Shown: positions 1 to 11,400 of the stretch, piece after piece
Numbering within the stretch: position 1 is the stretch's first letter
Layout of the letters: each line of letters opens with the position of its first letter
Notes under the pieces: generated by a model
Told to the model about the DNA's origin: nothing
The model's input: the letters and a program-made list of their open reading frames with translations, nothing else
Database searches by the model: none
Origin: Mytilus trossulus
Lineage: Eukaryota; Mollusca; Bivalvia; Mytilida; Mytilidae
Length of the DNA stretch: 64,000 nt
NCBI RefSeq assembly: GCF_036588685.1
Contig: NC_086386.1
Span: 44,687,878 to 44,751,877, forward strand
Direction: 5' to 3'
Made by a program: the position numbers and the translations under genes

Positions 1-944
1 TCTCCGTCACGTTAGCAACATGAAAGTAGGAGACAGAACACAATACTGTAAAATCTGCCATATGGCAATGTACAATGATATATGACAAAAGTTATCACAG
101 GTATTAGGAATGGATTATAATTTAATATGCCAGACGTGCGTGCGTTTCGTCTACATGAGCATGATAAGACTTGTCAGTGATGCTAAGATCAAAATAGTTA
201 TAAAACCAAACAATTACTAAGTTGAAGAACAAATTAGATAAAAAATCATTTTTTAAGTTGTATTTTTTTAATTGTTTTATCAGATGTTAGAAACCAGGTA
301 ACTAATACATACAGTGTATATATATATAATTCATTTGAAATTAAATGCACCCGATTTCGTATTCTTCAAATTCAATCTGATGCTCCCGAAAATATGTTAA
401 TCAAACATACAACCCTCGAGATATAACCATTTTTTCAAATTACTGGCCATTCCCGATAGTTTGATGAACGAAAACATAGTTAAAATTCAACATAGACAAG
501 TGATATTCATACTTTGTCCTTTACTCTCAGCGACCGTAACATTTTACAGCATTCCTGACGCGATTGGAAGCAGTACCTCTGGCCAAGGGAAGCCAGTCGA
601 AATGGTACGGAATTGCTGATAAAATGTAGTCTATTTTGGGGAAGAAAGTTAACAGAACATTCAGACAACACAACCTATACAGTCTATACACAGCCTGACA
701 ACTTATTGTATTATTCTTTCCACGATGCAAGAGGACAAACACATGTTGGCAGAATAATTTTAACAAACAACAAAAACATTTTATTTTATTTTAATTTCTT
801 TTTATAGTTTATTTACACACTTACAATGAACTTTCACTTTCACTTTCAGTACGTTGCTATTAATAACGTTTCTTACCATTGTAACATTGTGACGTTTAAA
901 TTTTAACAACCCGATTTTGTACTTCAACATGATTTTATGTATTG

Positions 945-990
945 TTTTTATCCTGATGACGGTGCCCTAGGCACCGAAACATGTCGATCA
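945..990 (+). ncRNA. hammerhead-like ribozyme motif in a retroelement 3' tail
   Basis: CTGATGA (953-959), a 6-bp GC-rich stem II with loop CTA, GAAAC (976-980), ATGTC (981-985) and a short stem I (TTATC pairing with GAT plus AA) appear in hammerhead order. Stem III would be only AC/GT closing on AT, as in the minimal hammerheads known from Penelope-like elements. One base does not fit: a C sits between CTGATGA and stem II, opposite a C, where the consensus has a G-C pair. It is followed by AATAAA and GTTGTTGTTAT, a retroelement-like tail. Confidence 0.4.
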
Positions 991-1056
991 ATAAATTTCT
1001 GCAGCAGTCCCTAAAGTGTTGTTGTTATAAGACTCTCTATATATATATATATATAT

Positions 1057-1115
1057 AAACGAGTCTAAATTGAAAACTACGTTCAAACCTATGATTGCGT
1101 TGGATAAAAACCACA
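1057..1115 (+). repeat. direct repeat, left copy (pair with 1608-1666)
   Basis: About 59 bp beginning AAACGAGTCTAAATTGAAAA is repeated nearly exactly at 1608-1666, with 490 bp between the starts of unlike sequence. Each copy borders an (AT)n run. The interval contains a block near 1420-1480 (starting GTACACCAGATCTAGATTTT) that resembles a repeat I recall from Mytilus transcripts. This may be an element with short terminal repeats or a local duplication. Confidence 0.5.
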
Positions 1116-1607
1116 ATTTTTATACGTGTGCATGTCAAACAAATTTCGTTGTAGAAGGGTCTAAAAACATCACAAACAACATTTCCCAAAAGACCAAAAA
1201 AGTGAAAAAGTATATTTAAACAAAACGCATTTGACTTACAGGTCGAACAACTGATGTTCTTTAACCCTGCTGACTGCCATTGACGATTGCCAAATAAAAT
1301 TGATCACAAAATGTAACAAAATGGATCTGAATATAAATTTAATACGTACCAGAAAAAAAAATTTTGTTAACTTGTGGCTACGATGTTGTGCCACAAACAT
1401 TCGGTGTCAATATTTCTTTAGTACACCAGATCTAGATTTTCGACAATATATGTCTCTTCAGTGATGTTAGGGATCGAAACGGTATTTGGAAGGCCATATA
1501 ATTTACTCTCAATTTAAGATTGACTCTTGAATTTTAAGAGACAATATAGGATGAACGGATCATATAAACCGGAGGGAAAATATGATACATGCCCAAACAA
1601 AAAATAT

Positions 1608-1666
1608 AAACGAGTCTAAATTGAAAACTACGTTCAAACCTATGATTGCGTTGGATAAAAACCGCA
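1608..1666 (+). repeat. direct repeat, right copy (pair with 1057-1115)
   Basis: Near-identical to 1057-1115: same order and orientation through GATTGCGTTGGATAAAAACC, then an (AT)n run. Confidence 0.5.
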
Positions 1667-3025
1667 TATATATATATATGTTAAAATTCACATTCTTTTG
1701 ACCTTGAGTATCTGACCTAAGGCTTATTTTTTTTTGGCAACAGGTAATTACATGGATAAAAATCAGATACTTCAGTAGTTTGAAAGCTTTTATGCTAGGA
1801 TTAGGAATGAAAAAAGTAAAAAAAAGTTCTAGTCTTCCATTCCATGTCCCTGTTACTGCAAAACCTTACTTGCTCATTGTTGAAGATTGTACATAAACCT
1901 GCAGTAAGTGCTTACATCTGACACATCTGGACTCTGGTGGATTTGTTAGTTACAAATGTATCTCATTGGCAATCATAACACATTTCCACATTTTGTAACA
2001 AAACTGTATTGAGGGTGCATGAAACCCAAAAATGCCAATTGCAAATACAATGTACAAATGTGTATACATATACTAAAACTGTTCTAATGTAATAAGAACT
2101 CCCATTCTTATGATCAGAACAGTCTCACTGACTGGAAGTAAGTATTATTTTACAACATCGTGACAGCACAATACTTATCCCAAGGGTTCAAAGCAGCACT
2201 TACCATAGATAGATTTCTATTGACACAAGTTGAGATAGAGAGAGTTCCCTTTTGTAGCCATGTTGGAGGTCATTGTTATACATTTGTCACTTCCAATGCC
2301 TTTTGATATCTTATATGTTTATGTGGTCAATGGTTGTATCTATTGGTTTTGCTCATTTTTAAAGGTTGAATGGTGACCTATTGTCATGATTGTTGTTAAC
2401 TTCCATGTTATATTATTACACATGTTAGACTTGTACCGTACATGTATGTATTGCACAGCTCAGCATGACCCAAACTGGAATCCGCTTGTATCATGCTACA
2501 GTCAAACAACAGGTTTGCCACAATTTTGTAGGGCAAAATTTTGCCCTTGAGTTTTGAACAAGATTGGACGATACTTTGTTTCATAGCAACAGACAATATC
2601 AGAACATGTAAACAAACAGAACAATTTGTTTCCTGATGTCTAGAAAAGCATTAATTAATGCGTAAAATAAGTTCCTATTCTAAATTAAAATGATCTCTTG
2701 TATTACATAAAGGAAACAATATCGAAAATATATATATCAATTTGACATAAATTGTAACTCCGCTAAAATTCATGAATGATTTTGGTACATCAACGTGACA
2801 TCATACAAAATGACAATACATTTTAAACCTGAGAACAAATGTTCTATGAAATTGCTGGAAGGAAAAAGAATATTCCTTCTCAGGATAGATATAGAGAAGG
2901 AGCATGTAATTTTATAGTGGTTGTTGTTAGTTGATGTGTTACATTTTAGTTTTTCGTTAATTTTTTTGTACATGAATTAGGCCGTTACTTTTCTTGTTTG
3001 AATTGTTTTACATTTGTCATTTACA

Positions 3026-3776
3026 GTTCAATCCGAGAAAGATGTAAGAGTAAATGGAGTAACTATAAATTCAAAGCTAAAGTTTGATAAACACATACAG
3101 ACACAAGTCAACAAAGCAAACCAACTATCTGGGATTATTACATGTATTAGAATAACTTTTAAATATTTAGATTATAAAAGCTTCTGCCTTACTATTTAAG
3201 GCATTAGCCCGTCCTCATCTTGAATATGCTAGTAGTGTATGGAACCCCCACAAAAAGAAAGATATTGAGACAATTGAAAATGTCCAACATAGAGCAACAA
3301 AGATGTTACCCAACCTTAAAGATTTGTCATACGAAGAACGCTTAAAAATTCTGAAAATTCCAACTTTAAAATTTAGAAGGCTAAGAGGCAACATGATAGA
3401 AACATACAAGATAACAACAGGTGTATATGACTCAAAAGTGACAGAAGGTCTATTTACTCCGAATACCAGCTCGACAACAAGAGGCAACTCTATGAAATTG
3501 GTAAAATATAGAAGCAGACTAGACATTAGAAAATACTACTTTACTAACAGAGTAGTGGAAGTATGGAACAGCCTACCAGACATGGTAGTGACCGCAAAGA
3601 ATGTAAAGATTTTTGGAAATCGCTTAGACAAGCATTGGAAAGAACACCCAATGATATATAACTTTGACACTGAATACACCTGTAACACTGGAAGTAGCAC
3701 AAGTGTAGTTTGTTACGATGAATCAGAGCCAAATATAGAGGAGCAAACTGATCTTCTGCGTTTGGAAACACTTAGG
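3026..3776 (+). pseudogene. non-LTR retrotransposon (Jockey/CR1-like) reverse transcriptase C-terminus, 5'-truncated
   Basis: Two frames join to give a typical LINE reverse transcriptase end: NSKLKFDKHIQTQVNKAN (first frame, to about 3196), then after a frameshift ARPHLEYASSVWNPHKKKDI, ENVQHRATKMLPNLKDLSY, RLRGNMIETYKITTGVYD, YRSRLDIRKYYFTNRVVEVW and NSLPDMV. Family knowledge: this order, from the thumb through the VWNSLP block, is found in many invertebrate Jockey/CR1-like elements. The catalytic FADD part is missing, so the copy is a dead 5'-truncated insertion with one frameshift. Confidence 0.85.
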
Positions 3777-3826
3777 TAGACTTAGGTAGGTATTTATTAT
3801 ATTACATTTAGTACAAGATTACTCAG

Positions 3827-3900
3827 CTGATGTCCAATGACTGTTTTGCCAGACAAGATATGGCATTGGCTTGTCTGGCAAAACAGCCCTTGGACATCAG
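3827..3900. repeat. long hairpin / miniature inverted repeat
   Basis: CTGATGTCCA, 4 unpaired bases, CTGTTTTGCCAGACAAG, a 12-nt loop, then the exact complement of both arms with 3 unpaired bases. It lies 50 bp past the LINE frame and may be its 3' UTR structure or a separate foldback insertion. Confidence 0.7.
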
Positions 3901-4189
3901 AGTAGTCTCGGACTAATGATAGTAATGAGTAATGACTAATGTTATAATTTATATAAACAGACAGAAAAAACAAGGCTGATATGTACAAAATGTCTAAAAC
4001 TGATATGAAAATATGACTAAATAAAGCTTATCATGTCATTTTTTCTGTTGTGATTTGTTTATTTGTTTTCCGTTGCATCATGTCTTTGTTTACTGTACAT
4101 GTATCGACATCACTGTTGTGAATATGAAAACAGGATAACAAAAAGATTACTTCATTGAAAATTATATGAATGAACACTTTTTTTCATAC

Positions 4190-4305
4190 ATTGTCACATT
4201 TCCAGCTCCTCTAATTATGATAGGATCAGGTAAATTCACAACCACTTCAGCTGGAATAGGTGGTTCATCGTCATTTTCCTCGTAAATAGTATCGAAGTCT
4301 GCCAT
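4190..4305 (-). CDS. CHIC2: CHIC-family (cysteine-rich hydrophobic domain) protein, first coding exon only
   Basis: Seen: the minus strand opens at ATG (4303-4305) and reads MADFDTIYEENDDEPP, then PDPIIIRGAGNVT, ending at a GTATGA donor at 4189 in phase 2 (38 codons plus 2 nt). Family knowledge: vertebrate CHIC2 starts MADFDEIYEEEEDEE and continues PDPVVVRGSGHVT, the same motifs at the same spacing and with the exon edge in the same place. CHIC proteins are about 165 residues; the part after this exon holds the cysteine-rich hydrophobic segment that is palmitoylated and targets the protein to plasma-membrane and Golgi vesicles. That part is not here: I found no FGLSNKF-like exon in 1-4189, so intron 1 exceeds 4.1 kb and the gene runs off the left edge. 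CHIC1 and CHIC2 cannot be told apart from this exon; an invertebrate would be expected to have a single ancestor of both. Confidence 0.85.
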
Positions 4306-4481
4306 TGTTTGACATTTGTATGCGAAGAACGTAAACCCTCATGGATTGATGACGTTTTCCCGTAACTTCTTCTAAGGGAAGTAACTCGATCAGAATAAAA
4401 AGTAAGAAACGCGGGAGATATGATATTTTTCGTTTTACTTACTTAGGTTTACTTTAATAGGTTGTTTTACTGATACAGGAA

Positions 4482-4562
4482 CTAAAGTTCCTCTTCATCA
4501 GTCTCTATATGTAAATCTCCTCCACTTCCGGTGATTGGTGATTTATAGTCTTCGTACATCAT
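4482..4562 (-). other. short acidic ORF upstream of CHIC (uORF or end of an unknown exon)
   Basis: A minus-strand frame ends at a TAG (4482-4484) after an acidic tail, ...IETDEEEL. The nearest ATG pair (4557-4562) would give 26 residues starting MMYEDYKSP. The frame stays open for more than 60 codons before that ATG and includes a basic stretch, GRKLHKYWKN. It lies about 180 bp upstream of the CHIC start on the same strand, so it could be an upstream ORF in the CHIC leader or the last exon of an unseen gene. No clean acceptor with a pyrimidine tract was found. I do not recognise the peptide. Confidence 0.2.
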
Positions 4563-5127
4563 TGTTTGGTTCTTCCAGTATTTGTGTAGTTTTCTTCCTT
4601 TGAAAATTATTTCCGAAAATTTAAAATTGTAAATTGACTCTTTGAGTTATATTCATGATTTTGTGGAAAGAGTAATGGGTACAAATATAAAACCAAAAGA
4701 GTTAGCAATTACTTGAAAATACATTCATAACTGCCCCGATAATGTATAATAGTCCAAGGCAAAACTTTTTAGTAACCATGATAAATTTGATTTGCAATTA
4801 AAGACTTCCCGTAGAATATTGCATTTTTTTTAGATATACATTTTCTTTACAAAACAACTGTAAATTGTTATTTAGGGATTTTGTAAAATCTCTAATCATC
4901 CAGCTGTTTATACCACATGAAATATGCTTGCTTGACGTCTATTTGATATTATCTGATACTAATTAAGTGGATAGTTGTCTCATTACTTTAGAGAACAGCC
5001 CGGATTTTCCCTGATATTCAACATTGAAACCATGTAATTGATTGTTTATACAACCAATTAAATGATAAGGTTAAGTGCTTCTATCACAGTTGGTGTCCAC
5101 TGATGTTATCAAATGAACACCAGGAGC

Positions 5128-5279
5128 CAGGGGCGGATGCAGGAATTTTCGAAAGGGGGGGGTGCTAACCCAGGGCAAAAGGGGGGGGTGCAAAACATAT
5201 GTCCCGATACAAATGCATTGATCGGCAAAAATAAAGGGGGGGTGCGCACCCCCGGAACCCCACTCTGGATCCGCCACTG
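5128..5279. mobile_element. hAT-like miniature element (TIR CAG-GGCGGAT-CAG)
   Basis: The left end CAGGGGCGGATGCAGG is inverted at the right end (complement of CTCTGGATCCGCCACTG). Interior has G-runs and GGGGGTGC blocks. TGAACAC occurs beside both ends and may be the target duplication, though its register is loose. Confidence 0.6.
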
Positions 5280-5334
5280 AACACAGATGGTTAGCTGGTC
5301 AAGATTATTTAATTTCCATATATATCCTCTGCAC

Positions 5335-5371
5335 CAAAGACATATAATACAATTTGTATAATATGTCTCTG
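5335..5371. repeat. near-palindrome, CAGAGACATATAATACAA family, copy 1
   Basis: CAAAGACATATAATACAA followed by an imperfect complement. Same unit as the palindromes at 7326-7365 and 51402-51432. Confidence 0.65.
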
Positions 5372-6139
5372 TCTGCACTAAATACATTTTATATTCTTGG
5401 CTACAAAATATTCTCAGTAAATGCATTTTGAATGAAAAAAAAATACCTTAAAAATGCATTTGAATAATAAATAAATTTAATTTTTCTTTAGGATTCCTGC
5501 AGCTAAATTGGAAATGCTATGATAAATATTGTTTTTATGGAATACATTTTTTAGCATTTATTTTGATTTATTTTTGAATTCCCACTTGCAAGCTTGAAGT
5601 ATGTTTATTGTGTGTGTATATTTAGAATATAAATAAAAAAACAAACTGATCTGTGTTTCTAATACTAAAGGCGGTGTTTCGGTTACAGTCACATATCATC
5701 ATCTGGTGGAATCCCTAACCTATATATTTCCTTTCTTGTAATACTTAGAATGGTTCGAATTCGGTTTCACTTATGGTGATACTCCAGAGAGTGATTTAGA
5801 CACACCCCCGCCCCTTATATTCTGGGAGAAATTTGATTAATTAAATAGGGAATCACTGAAGCCTGACCGGAGAAGGCATCTCTAAGGAAGTTTGTGTACT
5901 CAAACAACTATATTGAAATAAATCAGGTTCAGGGCCAATCCATATATTCTTCATTATAAGGCTAAAATTTACCTAATTCTGTTCACGGGCAAATGTGGAG
6001 TGGACACACATACCTTTCTATTCCCACTAAATAGAAGGGCAATATGCATATAAACCACTTTTATTGTTACAGTATCATATTGAAATGAGTGAGATCAAAC
6101 GCTTAGAATAAGGGAAAATAAGTTGAAATATGAAATAAA

Positions 6140-6245
6140 ATTGAGAATGGAAATGGGGAACATGTCAAAGAGACGACAACCCGACAAAAGAGCAGAAAAC
6201 CGATGAAGGCCACCAATGGTTCTTCAACACGGGGAAAATCCAGCA
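6140..6245 (+). repeat. dispersed repeat, GAGAATGGAAATGGGGA family
   Basis: GAGAATGGAAATGGGGAACA, then AGAGACGACAACCCGACAAA and GGCCACCAATGGTTCTTCAA. A second copy is at 30858-30960. It resembles a repeat I recall as abundant in Mytilus. Confidence 0.6.
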
Positions 6246-6284
6246 CTTGAAGATGTTTTAAAAATGAAATCTAAGCACAAGAAG

Positions 6285-6570
6285 AATGTGTCCACAGTAC
6301 ACGGATGCCCCTCCTGCACTATCATTTTCTATGTTCATTGAAATTGGGGTAAAGATTCTTATTTGGCATTAAAATTAGAAAGAGCATATCATAGGGAACA
6401 TGTGTAGTAAGTTTCAACTTGATTGGATTCCAACTTCATCAAAAACTACCTTGACCAAAAACTTTAACCTATAGCTGGACAGACATAAGGACGGACAAAC
6501 AAACGGACGAACGTACACTACAACCAGACAACATAAATCTTCTCTCCTATTGTATGTGGGGCATAAAAAT
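6285..6570 (-). repeat. dispersed repeat with GTCCGTCC motif and GGGGCAT end, reversed copy
   Basis: Reverse complement of the family seen at 35288-35590: tail GTGTCCACAGTACACGGATG, then ACTATCATTTTCTATGTTCA, and TTGTATGTGGGGCATAAAAA at the other end. Confidence 0.6.
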
Positions 6571-7325
6571 AATAGACAGCTACACCATGAGCTAGAGCGT
6601 ATGATACGTCTAACAGTGTTAAAGAATACCGTTCAAAAACTTCTCAATGTCATACTAGAAATTTATGAAAAACGGGGGCTATCTAAATAGATATATAAAT
6701 CAATCAACAAAGTTTTAAATGGTCAAAGCACTTCAAGGTTATTGTCTCTCCTTTTCAAGAATCTCTCCGTTTCATGATTAAAATCCCATACTAGTATTTC
6801 AGAAATGTGAAATATAAAATTTATAAAAAGCGAAAGGGAGCTTAAATGAATAGATATAAACAATTCACCAAAGTTTCACAAGAACTACTGAAAGCGTTTT
6901 TGAGTTTTTCTCTAAATACTAGATACATATAATGTTAATGTCTGACATGCTAAAGAAGGACGGACAAATATATACCACAAGACTTCCTTTAACCAGGCGT
7001 ATAAAAAGGGGGAGGGGTGTACTTATCCCTAATTGTCTTTGCTTCATGAATATGTTTTATAGAAAATAAGTGATTTTGTTTTATCATTATATCAAATTTA
7101 TCAAAAAAATGTGAAAATTACAAAGAATTTTCGTTTTTTATCAAGAATAATCTTCAAAATGACAACAATTATCAATCTATTCAACATTTGAAAAAAATGA
7201 AAATTAATAAAAAAAATCATAATTTTATTTTATATTCCTTTAACTGTATTTGAACATGATTGATAAAAAACAGTGATTTGATTGTCAAAATCTTATGAAG
7301 AATATATAGATAATATTGCATGTAG

Positions 7326-7365
7326 TCAGAGACATATAATACAATATTGTATTATATGTCTCTGA
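7326..7365. repeat. perfect 40-bp palindrome, CAGAGACATATAATACAA family, copy 2
   Basis: TCAGAGACATATAATACAAT is followed directly by its exact complement with no loop. Related copies are at 5335-5371 and 51402-51432. Confidence 0.85.
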
Positions 7366-7586
7366 TGTAGTAGAAATATTTATTCTTCAAGAAAAGACAG
7401 AAAATGCCAAAATGTTGACTTTCTTATCAGATAATCTATGTGTAACATCTGTGGTCAGTTTATTTGGAAGAGTGATATATAAATTACAAGGACTTCAAAC
7501 TGTGAAGGTAATCATTTGTGTAATTTGAGATTCCCTCAAATCTGAGGGCATTCTTCGGGCTGTACTATAAAGTATCATGTGCTTTG

Positions 7587-7705
<119 letters not shown>

Positions 7706-8012
7706 GATAAAATAATGTTTTTTATACACAAGTTTTTTTAAAACCACAATGATATAAAAAAAATATATATAAAGATAAGATAAGATTTGTTTTAAATAAG
7801 ATAATTTTGGGCCCCTGTGGAATGAGGATTATGATATAGAAAGAAAATTCAAAAAAATTACAAAATATGTATCAAAATCAAATCACAGACAAAAAAGTAT
7901 ATGTTACAGCTAGTGAAATGTTAATTATGAAGATCAAACAGGAACTTTCTATACTAGTATAGAAATTCTCTGGATCAAACAATCAATCGAAGATTCAATC
8001 AATCATTTATAA

Positions 8013-8275
8013 GGCAGCATTAACCATTTGATTTTCGGGGGGGGGGGGTTTCTGTACAAAGGCGAAAAACAATCTATTTTTTTTAGCGACAAACCGAAAA
8101 CAATTTTTTCCTTTCAATTTTAGCATTACATATAGTGGGGCAGCTGAGGGTGAAACAAACAATATTTTTTTTTCTCAGGGTCCAAAACAAATTATTTTTT
8201 TCACCAAAAACTGGAAACAAACTTTATTTTCCAAAAAAAACCATAGCCCCCACAGAACATCAAATGGTTGCTGCC
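8013..8275. mobile_element. miniature TIR element, GGCAGCA...CCATTTGAT ends
   Basis: The left end GGCAGCATTAACCATTTGAT and the right end (complement of ATCAAATGGTTGCTGCC) form terminal inverted repeats flanking 260 bp of low-complexity sequence with a G10 run. No coding capacity. Confidence 0.65.
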
Positions 8276-8466
8276 TAACTAAATCAGATTTCAAAATAAA
8301 TCAATGTAATCTGTATGATAAGAGAACATAACAACGTTCCTATATTCGGCAGCTGTGCGCTGTTGTTTAAATGTTCTTTTCGGTTCATGGGTGGATGTTG
8401 GAACTCCTCGGACTCCCTCGGACGTTTTCTATCAGTTTGTAAAAGTTCGCCAAATTGAAAACAACC

Positions 8467-11400
8467 ATGAAGAAAGTTTTGTGTTTCTTTTATATTGTTT
8501 ATTCATTTTTGAAGATTTATATTTATGGTGCTTTTGCTCTTTTAAGACAAATATTGCAGGCACATAAAAAAGAAGGTAATTTCATTGAATGTTAGGTTAT
8601 TGTAAATCAGATCAGATGAGAGCAACTAAACTAAATCAACTATAGATTATATGTCTAAAAACATCTATAGAATTTTGTAATACATGTATTTCTAGAAAAA
8701 TAAGCAGTTTTTAAACTCAACTCTCTTATAAGGGTCTTTATGGGGTACCTTCATAAGGAAAACAGTGACAGTTCTTGAACACAGTCATTTTTGGTGCATG
8801 ACGATAAAATGTACCCATTCTTTTAAGGTACATTTTTTTTGTACATCATAACAAATGGACAAATATGGCCGTATTTTTACCTAAAAAACTACTCTGTGTA
8901 CAGACTTACCTGTGCTGTTTGGAAAGTTTTAATATATAAAAGTTAAATGCATTTTGTGTTTAAGAAAGATAAAATCTTTCTTGGTTTTTGATGGGCATTT
9001 TTTTTCCTTTTTTTCAGAAGGTGCAAAAATAAACAAACACCTGAATTACATTGATACTGTCCACTCACTGACTCAGATAAACTCTTTAACTCACCTATAG
9101 TTCTAAAGATACCTGGTGTCCATGTCAATTAAGGACAATGAAAACAATACAAACCGGTTTTTTACCTGAGGGAGCATCTCATAGTTGTTCCACAACTTAG
9201 TCAATTTTTACACCTTTTGCATGAAGGAAAAAAAATACCCATCAAAATCCAAAAGAGATTTTATCTTTCTGAAACACAAAATGGATTTAACTTTATTATA
9301 TCTAGTGGATGCTAGGCATTAAAACTTTCCCAACTTTACAGGTAAGTCTGTACTCAGAGAGTAAATTTTGGCATGTAAATACAGCCATATTTGTCCGTTT
9401 GTTATGATGAACCTTAAACAATGAAAAATTGGCTGGTTTTGATGAATCATGATTATATTTTTCATAACATTGATAAAACGATAATAATTTGAGACCTCTG
9501 AAGAATCACAATAAGACTATTTTGACTAATCACAGTAAAATTTTAACCAATTTGACGCTAACGTGAGACAAAAATGACCTTTTCCATACACCCCATAGAG
9601 GCAGAACCTGGTATAGTAACTGCATTAGATATAACAAACTTAAGGCAAATCATTCATCCTTATATACATGTAGAATCTTTTCTTTCTTTGTGTAAATTTA
9701 ACATTATTTCATTTGAGTTGTATTTTAACAGTGATATTATTTTTTCAGAACAGCGCCTGCATACAGGGTATGTTGCTATAGTAACAGGAGGATCAGCAGG
9801 GATAGGATTTGAAGTGTCTCGTGGTTTAGTCTCTAAAAATGTGCATGTGGTGATAGGTTTGTTTTTATTTATCAATATAAATATTTTTCCTTGATAAAGC
9901 TAGTTAAGACAACCCAAATTAATCATGCTCTGACCAAAATCAACTTCATAGTTAGTCACTAGAAATACAAAATGTAGCTCTTTCATGTTTTATAACATGT
10001 ATAATGGTACTTCATGAACAGCACTCATAAAATTGCTTAAAAAAACCTGCACCCTATATTTAGTCTTTATTGTTGTGCGCTTATTACCTGTAATTTGAAT
10101 CAGCTGTAAAAGGAAGTATAATTGTACCAAAAAAAGATACTTTAAAACAAGGAACTATTTGAATCAAGAATGAGAAATGTATGATGAAACTAACCCAATT
10201 ATTGAGGGGTCTCATTGGGGGGTTCTGATTCCGGATCCCGCTTACTGTTTTGTCAGATTCCTGTATCCAGCTTAAACTATGTACATAAGCAATTCTTATT
10301 TTATTGTAATATTGTATATTAAAAGAATGTAGTATTTAATTAGAATTTGATTTGTTGTAGGATCAAGATGTATAGAAGAAGGAAAGAAAGCTGTAGCGAA
10401 GATAAGAGAAGAATACCCTAATGCTAAGGGTAGGTCCATTAAATTCTTACCAGATTTTAATCAAATTATAGATTGATAGAAAATATAAATGATACCAAGT
10501 TAATATAAGGCTTGGCATTTTTTTACATGAAGCAAAATTACAAAATATGATTACATTACATCTGAATGGAAAATAAAATTTTAAAATATTTAAAATCAGA
10601 AAAAAAAGACATTTATACATGTATTATTAAAGATGGTTGAAAAGTGCTGAAATCTAGTCGTAGTTCCTAAAGAAAAATGGCAATCACACTATTGATTGAG
10701 TTGATTGTGTAATTATTATTAAAATTTAGTAGAAGTATAAAAACAAGAAGGTGTATAAATTCCAAAGAGACATCTCTTCACCAGAGACCAAATGACACAG
10801 AACAACTATAGGTGAATGTATGACATTCAAGAATGAGCAAAACCAATACCCCATAGTCAGCCATATATAAGGTTCTAAAAAGACATATGAAACACAATTC
10901 AAATAAGAAAACTAACGGCCTTATTTAATGTAAAACAATTGAACCAAATACAAATATGATACACAGCAAAAAACAACAACATTTTAGGCCAAAATGAAAA
11001 GCTTGTTTATTGTCACAACTTAAAGAAAAGTGTACTTAACCTCCTAACAGAGAGAAACTGTGAATGTAACAGAACTTAATTGAAAATGGTTCAAAAAAAT
11101 AAGGTAGAGGGTTAAAAATAGGGCTGTCAGTTGAAGTTAAAACAATAATATATTTAATTGGCTTTAAACAGATATTTGTAAAAAGTTAGTTACATATCTT
11201 CCCATATTATATATTTCAGTGGATTGGTTACACATAGATCTCACATCACTGAAGTCTGTTAGAGAGTTTACAGACAGTTTTCTAGCAATGGGGTTGCCAT
11301 TAAATATCCTCATAAATAATGGTAAGATTTCTCGTCGTAGGTTAGATGATCAGTTAAACATTAACTTCATTACAGAATATGTTTGCTTTAATCATATGAA

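Larger units (their letters stand above)
1..4189. other. CHIC intron 1 (part): retroelement debris, no exon seen
   Basis: This stretch is downstream of CHIC exon 1 on its strand, so it is intron 1 sequence. It holds a hammerhead-like hairpin, a short direct-repeat pair, a LINE fragment and a long hairpin, listed separately. A weak open frame at 613-807 is not recognisable. 1700-3000 holds nothing I can name. Confidence 0.6.

Noticed and set aside
527-807. Opposing frames of 79 and 64 codons
   Set aside because: No recognisable motif, no splice context, and lies in retroelement-like sequence ahead of the hammerhead-like hairpin.
3215-3771. Minus-strand frames of 103 and 75 codons
   Set aside because: Exact antisense of the LINE reverse transcriptase fragment, which explains the sequence better.
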